Assembly (NCBI RefSeq): GCF_009734185.1 | Contig: NZ_CP046393.1 | Coordinates: 612,501 to 676,500, forward strand | Direction: 5' to 3' | DNA length: 64,000 nucleotides | Source: Commensalibacter melissae | GTDB taxonomy: Bacteria; Pseudomonadota; Alphaproteobacteria; Acetobacterales; Acetobacteraceae | Part shown: piece after piece, positions 53,172-60,410 of the stretch | Position numbering within the stretch: position 1 is the stretch's first letter | How the letters are laid out: each line of letters opens with the position of its first letter | Program-made: the position numbers and the translations under genes | Notes under the pieces: model-generated | The model's database searches: none | What the model saw: only the letters and a program-made list of their open reading frames with translations | Told to the model about the DNA's origin: nothing

Positions 53172-55886
53172 TTATTTCTGGTTAATTGGCCCTTTGGTAA
53201 TCTGGGCGAGGTCATCAATTCTGATCCATGTTTTAAAGGCTTTCCGAATATCGCCGGCACTCATCCGATAATAGATTTGAGCTGATCTTTGTGGTGTGTC
53301 CAGGGGCAATCCCAATTCGCTGAAGGTCAAATATTGTGACGCGAGTTTGTCAATGCTGGAACGTTGCAATGGGATGCTCCTCAGCAATGACGCCTTGGCC
53401 AGTTGCAGTTCATGTTCGCTGACGGGTTGCGTCTGCATGGCCTGCAAGTCTTTCAGGGCTGCCTTGCGGGCGAGATCAACCTTGTCAGGATCCGCACCAA
53501 AACTGATGTTATATCCCGCACGTGTGCGGGACCAGTCAAAAGAGCTGTTTACGTTATAGACATATCCTGTCTTAACCCGCAAGTCTTTGTAAAACCGTCC
53601 TGCAAATCCGCCACTTAATATTTCATTGCCAAGGTTCAGGGCATAATGATCCGGATGGTAAACGTTCATCGGAATGGATTCAACCAATGCGACGCTGCTT
53701 TGCACTGCGCTTTTATCGGGAACATGAATGTAGGAGGTCTTGCTATTTGGACGTTGAGGCAAATCAAGATTGGGCCTGACACCTTTCGCCTTCCATGACC
53801 CGAAATATTTTTCAACGGTTGCCTGCGCTTTTTCAGGCGTTATGTTGCCTGCCACAACAATTGTTGTAAGGTCTGGACGAAAGGATTGCTGATAGAAATT
53901 TTCCAAATCATTTAAGGTTAATTTCATAACTTTTTCAGGGACTGGCTGACGTAAACTTGGGTCATTAATGGGATTAACCGCTTTTGCAATGGATCTGTCA
54001 AAATGATAACCTGGGGACTGGTATAATCCTTTTAGAGACTGCGTTGTTTGTGATTTGACGATATCTAGGTTTTCTTGTTTGAAAGACGGATTTAACTCGC
54101 TATCAGCCAATAACTGCATACCACGGTCAAAATAGGGCGTAAGAACAGATAACGAAAAGTCGCTTCCTGTATTGATATCGGCAGCGATGTCATCAATCTG
54201 TTTGCGAAAAGCCAGACGATCATAAGTCTTGGTCCCATACTTGAACATCTCATCTGTAATGTCTGAAATACCTTCCTTATCTTTTTCCTCTTGCATACTT
54301 GAGTTCTGTCGAATGGCACCGAATACACTTATGGTATCACTGACATTGATTGGCTGAACAATCAAACGAATACCATTTTTCAGGGTTATATCTGTAGGTA
54401 AAGGGGATGCCTTGGGTATATTAAGTTTTTTCAGTGCCTTATCAGCCCATTCAGGCAAGGGGACAGGTCTATCAGGAATTGAGGTAAAAGATTCAGCACC
54501 TCCATAACCTTTTTTCGATAGAGGATTTCCGGAATCCTCAGGTGTGAGAATCGCCGTGATCGCTTCTTCCGGTTTTAAAATCCTTTTTGCTAATTGGTTA
54601 ACTTTTTCTGGAGTGACTGCATTAAGAGCGGCAATCATATCATCAGGACTATTTAATTCCTGAAAAGCCAAGGCATTTGACCAGCTGCTGGCCAATCCCG
54701 TGATACTGTTGGCAGAGAATTTGAGGGATGCAATCTCCTTGCGTTTTGCCGCTTCGACAAGTTCGGCCGGAACACCATTTTCATGAAAATATCTAAGGAT
54801 TGTCTGAACCTCGTTCAAAAGGGATTGATGATTCCTGTTTTTTGGAAATGCTGCAATAGCCACGCCAAAGCCCGTATTGCCTTTGGGAATATATTCAAAA
54901 TCAGCTGACAGGGCCTTTCCTTGTGGCACTAAACCATATAACTTTTCCCGCTGGCTTGAAATAACGTCACTCAGAATGGTCGCGGCGGCATAATCACTGG
55001 ATTTTTCCCCAGGCATACGCCATGCCATTGTTATAAGTCCAGCTGGGAGATCCGTTGGAAAATGTAATGTTTTGGCTTTTATTGGCCTTAATTTGAAAGA
55101 GGTTTGTTTGGGCAGATTTTTGCGAGGTAGGGAGGAAAAATTTTGTTTGACAGTTGCCAGGGTTTTTTGAGGATCAATATCGCCTGAGATAACAAGAATT
55201 GCATTATTGGGTGTGTAGTATGTTTCATAGAATTCACGCAAATCCTGTACGGTTGTTTTATCAAAAGATGGACGGGTCCCCAAAGCATCATGTTCATATG
55301 GGGTGTCCTTGAATAAAATCTTTTGTAATTCAGAAACATATTTATAAATTGGATTGGACAAATCCCTTGAAACTTCTTGTTCAATCGCTCCACGTTCCTT
55401 GTCCCAATCCGCGGCATTTAAGCTTAATCCATTCATTCGTAAAGCTTCAATTTTCAGGATAACATCTAAATCTTCGGCAGGAGCTGTGTAATAATACTGT
55501 GTGACGTGTTCTGTGGTAAAGGCATTATAGCTTCCGCCCAATTGTGCCCCGATAATTGCCAGCTGATCCTTGTCTAGACCTTTGCTTCCACGAAACATCA
55601 TATGTTCCAATGCGTGTGCAGTTCCCGGGAATCCCTTTGGCGTTTGGTTGGAGCCGGCAAGATAGTTGACTTGCGCCGTAACAACAGGGGCCAAATTATT
55701 TTTAATGATAATCACCCGTAATCCATTTTTCAAAGTGGCGCGAATTACCTGCTGTTTTGAAGAAGATATATTTTTTGATGAAATATGATTGGTGGGAACA
55801 GAATAGGCAGGATGAAGAAACCCGCTAAAAGGGGTGGTTGCAAGCAAAGTCAAGCTTAGTGTCAAAGGGGGTAGGATTGATCTCAT
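53172..55886 (-). CDS. M16 family zinc metallopeptidase (PqqL-like, two-domain)
   Basis: A 904-residue exported peptidase of the insulinase/pitrilysin family. A signal peptide (LTLSLTLLATTPFSG region) is followed by the first M16 half with the inverted zinc motif in TAHALEHMMFRG (HxxEH) and the downstream GAIEQEVSRD glutamate. The second half (from about 490) is the inactive M16_C pair, with SILRSIP-type and GRFYKDLRVKTGYVY segments. It should degrade peptides in the periplasm. Its last 701 bp are duplicated at 51102-51802, and its final residues (GPINQK) differ from that copy, so its 3' end may have been rebuilt. Confidence 0.92.
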   Translation of the reverse strand: MRSILPPLTLSLTLLATTPFSGFLHPAYSVPTNHISSKNISSSKQQVIRATLKNGLRVIIIKNNLAPVVTAQVNYLAGSNQTPKGFPGTAHALEHMMFRGSKGLDKDQLAIIGAQLGGSYNAFTTEHVTQYYYTAPAEDLDVILKIEALRMNGLSLNAADWDKERGAIEQEVSRDLSNPIYKYVSELQKILFKDTPYEHDALGTRPSFDKTTVQDLREFYETYYTPNNAILVISGDIDPQKTLATVKQNFSSLPRKNLPKQTSFKLRPIKAKTLHFPTDLPAGLITMAWRMPGEKSSDYAAATILSDVISSQREKLYGLVPQGKALSADFEYIPKGNTGFGVAIAAFPKNRNHQSLLNEVQTILRYFHENGVPAELVEAAKRKEIASLKFSANSITGLASSWSNALAFQELNSPDDMIAALNAVTPEKVNQLAKRILKPEEAITAILTPEDSGNPLSKKGYGGAESFTSIPDRPVPLPEWADKALKKLNIPKASPLPTDITLKNGIRLIVQPINVSDTISVFGAIRQNSSMQEEKDKEGISDITDEMFKYGTKTYDRLAFRKQIDDIAADINTGSDFSLSVLTPYFDRGMQLLADSELNPSFKQENLDIVKSQTTQSLKGLYQSPGYHFDRSIAKAVNPINDPSLRQPVPEKVMKLTLNDLENFYQQSFRPDLTTIVVAGNITPEKAQATVEKYFGSWKAKGVRPNLDLPQRPNSKTSYIHVPDKSAVQSSVALVESIPMNVYHPDHYALNLGNEILSGGFAGRFYKDLRVKTGYVYNVNSSFDWSRTRAGYNISFGADPDKVDLARKAALKDLQAMQTQPVSEHELQLAKASLLRSIPLQRSSIDKLASQYLTFSELGLPLDTPQRSAQIYYRMSAGDIRKAFKTWIRIDDLAQITKGPINQK
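53192..53892. repeat. 701-bp direct repeat, copy 2 (within the M16 gene)
   Basis: The right arm of the direct repeat, lying inside the 3' part of the full-length M16 peptidase gene. See copy 1 at 51102-51802. The edges are CTTTGGTAATCTG on the left and AAGGATTGCTGA on the right. Confidence 0.92.
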
Positions 55887-56058
55887 GTCTTTGATTTCCT
55901 GTTCGGGTCTTGTCTATATAAAATATTTAAAACAGGGTTGTTTAATTTGTAAAAGCTAATCTTGCTTAATTACAGAGGATCTGTCAAAGACAATCTATTG
56001 TAAGATTGGATATATTAACTTGATTTGTATGAAAAAGGATAATTCGTAATTTTCTTAA

Positions 56059-56084
56059 AAAGTAAGATAGTAACATCTTACTTT
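56059..56084 (-). terminator. Rho-independent terminator after bfr
   Basis: AAAGTAAGAT (56059-56068) and ATCTTACTTT (56075-56084) are perfect inverse complements with a 6-base loop. Read on the minus strand, the hairpin is followed by TTTAAGAAAA. It lies about 30 bp beyond the bfr stop codon. Confidence 0.65.
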
Positions 56085-56115
56085 AATAAGATATCCATAT
56101 TGAATAAAATTTGAA

Positions 56116-56604
56116 TTATGATTCTTGTTCCGTTGCGTGATCGGAATTTAAAGTGATGTATCGACCTATAGAAATTTGTTTGATCAGATCAAATTGTTTG
56201 TCAATGAAGTCAATATGTTTTTCTTCAGAATCCAAAATTGAAACAAAAATATGACGAGTCACGTAATCTTGTATCTGTTCACAATAGGAAACTGCCTCGC
56301 GTAAATCTTTGCAAGCCTTCATCTCCATCTGGCGATCAGCATGGAGGATCTCTTCAACTGACTGACCAATCTGTACGGTGTTTAGTCTTTGCATATTGGG
56401 CAATCCGTCAAGCATGAGAATACGTTCAATCAGCGAATCTGCATGTTTCATTTCCTCAATGGATTCCTGGTATTCTTTTTTGCCAAGAATGGTGACCCCC
56501 CAATGACACAGGGTTTTGTAGTGAAGATAATATTGATTGATGGCTGTTAATTCATTTGTAAGTTGAATATTCAAATATTCAATTACTTTTTTATCTTTGA
56601 TCAT
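56116..56604 (-). CDS. bfr: Bacterioferritin
   Basis: A 162-residue heme-containing ferritin that stores iron as a 24-mer shell. The ferroxidase and heme residues are in place: Glu18 in LTNELTAINQ, the EEMKHAD block with Glu51, heme-ligand Met52 and His54, then Glu94 in the ADRQMEMKA region, and DSEEKHIDF with Glu127 and His130. The numbering matches E. coli Bfr. It is divergent from bfd, whose product reduces Bfr to release iron; a Fur-box-like site lies between them. A terminator hairpin follows. Confidence 0.96.
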   Translation of the reverse strand: MIKDKKVIEYLNIQLTNELTAINQYYLHYKTLCHWGVTILGKKEYQESIEEMKHADSLIERILMLDGLPNMQRLNTVQIGQSVEEILHADRQMEMKACKDLREAVSYCEQIQDYVTRHIFVSILDSEEKHIDFIDKQFDLIKQISIGRYITLNSDHATEQES

Positions 56605-56775
56605 TAATGAAATCCTAGTTGCTGTATGTTTAAATTACTTGCATTTTATTTAAATAATCTTTGTGATTATTTCGTTAATTATATGTTTTTTTTGTAAATA
56701 AAAAAAGAAATAAATCCATAATCAAAAAAAGTTTATATACGTAATAAAAAAATTGTAGACACAGTTATTAAGAAT

Positions 56776-56794
56776 GGTTATTATAATCATTATT
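56776..56794. promoter_or_regulatory. Candidate Fur box between bfr and bfd
   Basis: The stretch GGTTATTATAATCATTATT matches the classical 19-base Fur consensus (GATAATGATAATCATTATC) at 15 of 19 positions, with the right half almost perfect. It lies about 30 bp before bfd and 170 bp before bfr, in their shared divergent promoter region. In alphaproteobacteria Irr or RirA can replace Fur, so the exact regulator is uncertain. Confidence 0.55.
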
Positions 56795-56823
56795 AACAAC
56801 CTAGTTGTGATGGGGCCTTGGCG

Positions 56824-57003
56824 ATGTATATTTGTTCATGTCGTGCATTAACCGACAAGGATATAGGAAATGCTATTAAGGATGGTGCAGACTGTCCAAG
56901 CAAAATCTATAAATCTTGTGGTTCAAAACCCGACTGTGGTCGATGTATTCAACGGATTTTGATTATGTTGAAAGAACATAGGCAAAACGCGATCCAACCC
57001 TAA
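56824..57003 (+). CDS. bfd: Bacterioferritin-associated ferredoxin
   Basis: A 59-residue [2Fe-2S] protein of the Bfd family. The four cluster cysteines are arranged as in Bfd: CSC near the start (MYICSCRALTDKDI) and CGSKPDCGRC further on, fitting CxC...CxxxxxxxxC spacing closely enough for the family. It delivers electrons to bacterioferritin to mobilise stored iron. I start at ATG 56824; a TTG two codons earlier is in frame. It is divergent from bfr, has a Fur-box-like site just upstream and a clean terminator downstream, so it forms its own short transcript. Confidence 0.93.
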   Translation: MYICSCRALTDKDIGNAIKDGADCPSKIYKSCGSKPDCGRCIQRILIMLKEHRQNAIQP

Positions 57004-57032
57004 TTTTGTATGTTTGTTTCTTGATATCCTTT

Positions 57033-57064
57033 AACCCGCTTTTTAATTAAAGCGGGTTCTTTTT
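57033..57064 (+). terminator. Rho-independent terminator after bfd
   Basis: AACCCGCTTT (57033-57042) pairs with AAAGCGGGTT (57049-57058) around a short TAATTA-like loop, followed by CTTTTT. A GC-rich stem and T-run about 30 bp past the bfd stop make this one of the clearest terminators in the window. Confidence 0.92.
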
Positions 57065-57160
57065 GTGAAGGTTAAAATATAATTTTTTGGAAATGTATAT
57101 TGTTTGATTAAGCTTGATATAATGCTATAACTTTTTTAAAAGTTGCTGGATAAAAGTTTC

Positions 57161-57685
57161 ATGTTTTCAAATAATAAACCCCCCATTTCTGATCGAATTC
57201 TCGCTCTTGATCTATGGTTACTGGATCGTTTTTTTCAACCAATTGCTGACCGTCTGCCAGAAAAATGGTCAGCATTGAAAATTGGAATGAGTTTACAGCT
57301 CGGATCGCTGGTTTTTTCAGCCGGTTCCCTGATTCTACTTGTTCTTTATTTTGAAATGAGTGTTTTTTCTGTGCTTTTTAATGTAATGGCATGGTGTCTT
57401 GGCGTGTTATTTTATCTATCCATTTATCGTATGCAATCCATTATTCGGATAGGATTTCTCAATCCTTTTCGTATGATGCTGGCAGGCATAAGAATTATCT
57501 CGATTCCATTTGCAATCTATTCAATCTATCTAGGAATCGTTGCGGATCAGCGTTTTCAGGAAACATTATTATTGAACAGCATCAGTAATACAATTTTTGT
57601 ATTTGGCATCTATCTTATCTCCTGTCAGCCCAACCCTCCGCCAGAAAAGAAATGTCAAACCGTTTTTTCATTGAATACAATGTAA
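57161..57685 (+). CDS. Small hypothetical membrane protein
   Basis: A protein of about 174 residues that I do not recognise. The first 50 residues are soluble (ISDRILALDLWLLDRFFQPI). Then come roughly four hydrophobic helices: about 50-75 (GSLVFSAGSLILLVLYF), 77-97 (VLFNVMAWCLGVLFYLSIY), 110-130 (RIISIPFAIYSIYLGIV) and 145-160 (NTIFVFGIYLISC). It ends in a short polar tail. No transporter or enzyme motif is visible. The open frame begins at TTG 57143, but ATG 57161 seems a likelier start. It lies after the bfd terminator and thus has its own promoter. Confidence 0.6.
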   Translation: MFSNNKPPISDRILALDLWLLDRFFQPIADRLPEKWSALKIGMSLQLGSLVFSAGSLILLVLYFEMSVFSVLFNVMAWCLGVLFYLSIYRMQSIIRIGFLNPFRMMLAGIRIISIPFAIYSIYLGIVADQRFQETLLLNSISNTIFVFGIYLISCQPNPPPEKKCQTVFSLNTM

Positions 57686-57721
57686 AAAATATTTTAATTC
57701 CATAAAAAGAAGTTTTTAAAA

Positions 57722-58659
57722 ATGGTAATCATGAATCTTTATTCAAATCGTATAAAAGCTGAAAAAGCTATCAAAAATGATGTCTATGTTTATGACTGTT
57801 TTTCTGAAGAATTAAAAACATAGATTTTTTTCATTTTAAAGGATTTATTAGAAACCGAATATAATTGATATTTAGAAGACAGTAATTTTTTTGGATTTCT
57901 ATTTATAATATTTTATCAAGGGAATGAAGGAAAAAATTTTTAGATTTTTCTAATTCATTGAATTTTATTGATCGATTCGAATCTTATATTATCAGTAATG
58001 ATAATTATGAACATGTTTTAGATTTAATTGAATGTGTAATTAATATAAGGACAGCAAGTTTTTCAAAAGTTAATCCCTATTATGAGTTTAAAAACGATAA
58101 AATTTTAATTGAGTTGATTGAGGAATTGAATAAACGTTTTCTTTATGCGGGCGTAGAGTATCAGTATGAAAATGGTGAAATAATCCGTATTGATCATCAA
58201 TATGTTCATAAGGAAATCGTTAAACCTGCATTAGAGATTATCCATAATCAGGCTTTTGAAAAGGTTAATGAAGAATATAATAACGCACATAAACATTACC
58301 GGAATCAATATATCAAGGATTGTATTGTCGCATGTAATCGTGCTTTTGAATCATTGTTGAAATCGATTTGCAATGAATGTGAATGAGAATATGATCCAAA
58401 CAACCGGGCCAGTGACCTTATAAAAATTATACACAAAAATGGATTGTTTCCTGTTGGGATGGAAAAGACAATCGACAATTATATCATGACTCTCAAAACA
58501 GGGGTGCCAGAATTGCGAAATCATTTTGGTGGTCACGGCAGTTCGTCTCAATCTTCATCGCCATCAATTTATATGGCGGAATATGTTTTACATCTTACCG
58601 CGACAAATATTGTTTTTTTATATAATGTTTTCAGGGATTATCAATCCAAACAGAATTAA
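57722..58659 (+). pseudogene. Decayed AbiJ/HEPN-like (STM4504/CBY_0614-type) gene
   Basis: Three collinear coding remnants make up one former protein of about 310 residues. From ATG 57722: LYSNRIKAEKAIKNDVYVYD, stopped by TAG 57821 but continuing in frame as IFFILKDLLETEYN, with further stops. A second stretch (57958-58386, another frame) has VLDLIECVINIR, YQYENGEIIRIDHQYVHKEI and HYRNQYIKDCIVACNRAFES. TGA 58384-58386, probably from TGG, interrupts it; the frame then runs on to 58659 with GLFPVG, GVPELRNHFGGHG and LHLTATNIVFLYN. This is the layout of the STM4504/CBY_0614 family, which has an AbiJ-like N-terminal and a HEPN-like C-terminal domain. It is linked to phage abortive infection by family resemblance only. 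Clearly inactive. Confidence 0.82.
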
Positions 58660-59396
58660 GGATTGTTTTTCTGATATTCCATGACTCTCTGTTCAGCTAT
58701 ATTTCGCCACGGTGCATCTGAAGATGCGCGTTGTAAGGCCTGTTGAAAAAGAGTGAATGATTCTTCGGTCATATGACCATTTTTTTGAATTATCAGTTCG
58801 GCAATTTGCGCGGCCAGGTAAGGGTCAAAACGTTGGTCAAGGGCTGTTTTCCAGGCTTGAATAGCATTGTCTAATTGACCTTGTTCAGCTTCAATCCGAC
58901 CCAGTAAGAGGTAACCTTCTATCCGTTTCGGATCATTATAAGCAAGCGTGACAATTTTTTCTTTCAATTGTTTTACATAAGGTGCGAGATCTTTATTCTG
59001 TTTTTGCTGTTCAGCTATTCTTGTCCGTAAGGGTTGAGAAGGTAAGGCAGGTACACCATTAAGCAAATAGAGACCTATAGCGGTCAGGGGAATGCAAATC
59101 AAGCCGCACAGAATAAAAAAATGACCATTGGTTGCCGGATCACAAGATATGAAATTATTTTTTTCACTTTGATCGTCCGAATTTAAAAGCCTGCGTTGAA
59201 TTTCAAGTTTTGCCTGATGATATTCTTCTGGTAAAATCAATTCCTGCCGCAATTCACTTTCCAGTTCTTTAAGTTGTAACTGGTAAAAAGCTATTGAAGG
59301 ATTATTCGCTATTGAAGGATATTTTTTTCGGTACAGACTTATAAAACAGGGTATCAAACTGATAAGACTGATTAAAATCATCATTATCCATAACAT
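58656..59396 (-). CDS. ccmI: Cytochrome c maturation protein CcmI (TPR)
   Basis: A 246-residue membrane-anchored chaperone for apocytochrome c. It has the CcmI layout: an N-terminal membrane helix, a coiled segment with FYQLQLKELESELRQELILPEE, a second membrane helix near residue 95-115 (FILCGLICIPLTAIGLYLL), and a periplasmic TPR domain (YLLLGRIEAEQGQLDNAIQAW). It holds the apocytochrome for heme attachment by CcmF-CcmH. It is the last gene of the ccmCDEFGHI set, starting 3 bp after ccmH. Its end almost touches the AbiJ-like pseudogene on the other strand. Confidence 0.92.
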   Translation of the reverse strand: MLWIMMILISLISLIPCFISLYRKKYPSIANNPSIAFYQLQLKELESELRQELILPEEYHQAKLEIQRRLLNSDDQSEKNNFISCDPATNGHFFILCGLICIPLTAIGLYLLNGVPALPSQPLRTRIAEQQKQNKDLAPYVKQLKEKIVTLAYNDPKRIEGYLLLGRIEAEQGQLDNAIQAWKTALDQRFDPYLAAQIAELIIQKNGHMTEESFTLFQQALQRASSDAPWRNIAEQRVMEYQKNNP

Positions 59397-59399
59397 GGA

Positions 59400-59858
59400 T
59401 CAAGGTTCTTTCATCAATTTTTCAAGACGTTTTTCTTCATCTTTATTTAAGGGAGATGGCTTCAACTCTTTTTTCCTGAAATTTATGAGAGCTATTAGAC
59501 ACCCTGTCAAAAGGGCAAGTAAAGGCATAAACCACAATAACGCGGTTGCAAGATTAAAGGGAGGACTTAACCGCACGAAATTGCCGTAACGGTCAACCAT
59601 CCATTGGATGATTTGATCATCGGTTTCACCAGCCTGAACATGTTGGCGAACGACTTTTCTTAGATCCCTTGCCAGTTCGGCATTACTGTCTTCTATGGAT
59701 TCATTCTGGCAAACAAGACAGCGTAATTGCGAACCAATTTCTTCGGCTTTTTTTTCCTGCCGTTGGTTTGGCAATATTTCATCAGGGCTGTCGAGACCAT
59801 AGGTGGGAATAGAAAAAAAGTTAATGATTATCAGGACAAGAATGATAACTAATCGCAT
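59400..59858 (-). CDS. ccmH: Cytochrome c maturation thiol reductase CcmH/CcmL
   Basis: A 152-residue protein with an N-terminal signal sequence, the redox motif in LRCLVCQNESIEDS (CxxC as LRCLVCQN, the family hallmark), a three-helix domain with DLRKVVRQHVQAGETDDQII and VDRYGNFV, and one C-terminal membrane helix (ALLWFMPLLALLTGCLIAL). It reduces or holds the apocytochrome CXXCH cysteines for heme ligation with CcmF and CcmI. It lies between ccmG and ccmI with gaps of only 3 bp, so all are one transcript. Confidence 0.95.
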   Translation of the reverse strand: MRLVIILVLIIINFFSIPTYGLDSPDEILPNQRQEKKAEEIGSQLRCLVCQNESIEDSNAELARDLRKVVRQHVQAGETDDQIIQWMVDRYGNFVRLSPPFNLATALLWFMPLLALLTGCLIALINFRKKELKPSPLNKDEEKRLEKLMKEP

Positions 59859-59861
59859 TGA

Positions 59862-60410
59862 TCAAGTCCCTACAAGCGAAAGCAGGGATGAAACAGCAGT
59901 TTTATCCAAAGGTTTGGCATAATGCCAACGTATAATTCCCCCCGGGATAATAAGAAAACTTTCAGGCACACCTGAAATTCCCCAATTGATCCCAATCATC
60001 CCCTCATCATCCTGTCCTAGATATTGATATGGATTTTCATGACGGTTTAGAAACTGGTCTATCGTATTATTTTTGTCTTTATAAGCTATGCCCCATATGG
60101 AAAGCCTGGTGGAAAGCTGATTCAAAATTGGCATCTCACTGATACAGGGTAGACACCATGAAGCAAAAAAATTGATTAATACGGGTTTGTGCTGTTGCTT
60201 TAACAATAGACTGTCAAAATTTTTGTAGGATAATATTGGCTTGAGTTTGAAATCCGGAATAGGTTTGTTCAAATTGGGAAGTTCTATTTTATGTGGATCG
60301 AATTTTCCTTTTTTTAAACTGGATAGCATCGTGGCAAACCCTCCACCTGCAAGAACGGTTGCACCCAGTGGTAATCCCCATATCAATCGTCGTCGGGTAA
60401 TGGATTTCAT
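59862..60410 (-). CDS. ccmG: Cytochrome c maturation thiol:disulfide oxidoreductase CcmG/DsbE
   Basis: A 182-residue membrane-anchored thioredoxin-like protein. A twin-arginine-looking but ordinary N-terminal anchor (LIWGLPLGATVLAGGGFA) precedes a periplasmic thioredoxin fold with INFFASWCLPCISEMP, whose WCxxC is the reducing centre, and GVPESFLII with the cis-proline. It keeps apocytochrome cysteines reduced for heme attachment. The ATG overlaps the end of ccmF by 4 bases (ATGA), showing translational coupling. Confidence 0.95.
   Translation of the reverse strand: MKSITRRRLIWGLPLGATVLAGGGFATMLSSLKKGKFDPHKIELPNLNKPIPDFKLKPILSYKNFDSLLLKQQHKPVLINFFASWCLPCISEMPILNQLSTRLSIWGIAYKDKNNTIDQFLNRHENPYQYLGQDDEGMIGINWGISGVPESFLIIPGGIIRWHYAKPLDKTAVSSLLSLVGT

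Noticed and set aside
51079-53892. An insertion sequence or composite transposon made by the 701-bp repeats.
   Set aside because: The repeats are peptidase coding sequence, no transposase is present, and no terminal inverted repeats or target duplication are visible.
24633-58659. Reassignment of TGA to tryptophan, suggested by two TGA codons at probable Trp positions (25590 and 58384).
   Set aside because: Conserved genes such as map and grxB end at TGA at the expected length, and the 57722-58659 gene also has TAG stops and a frameshift. Plain mutation explains it.
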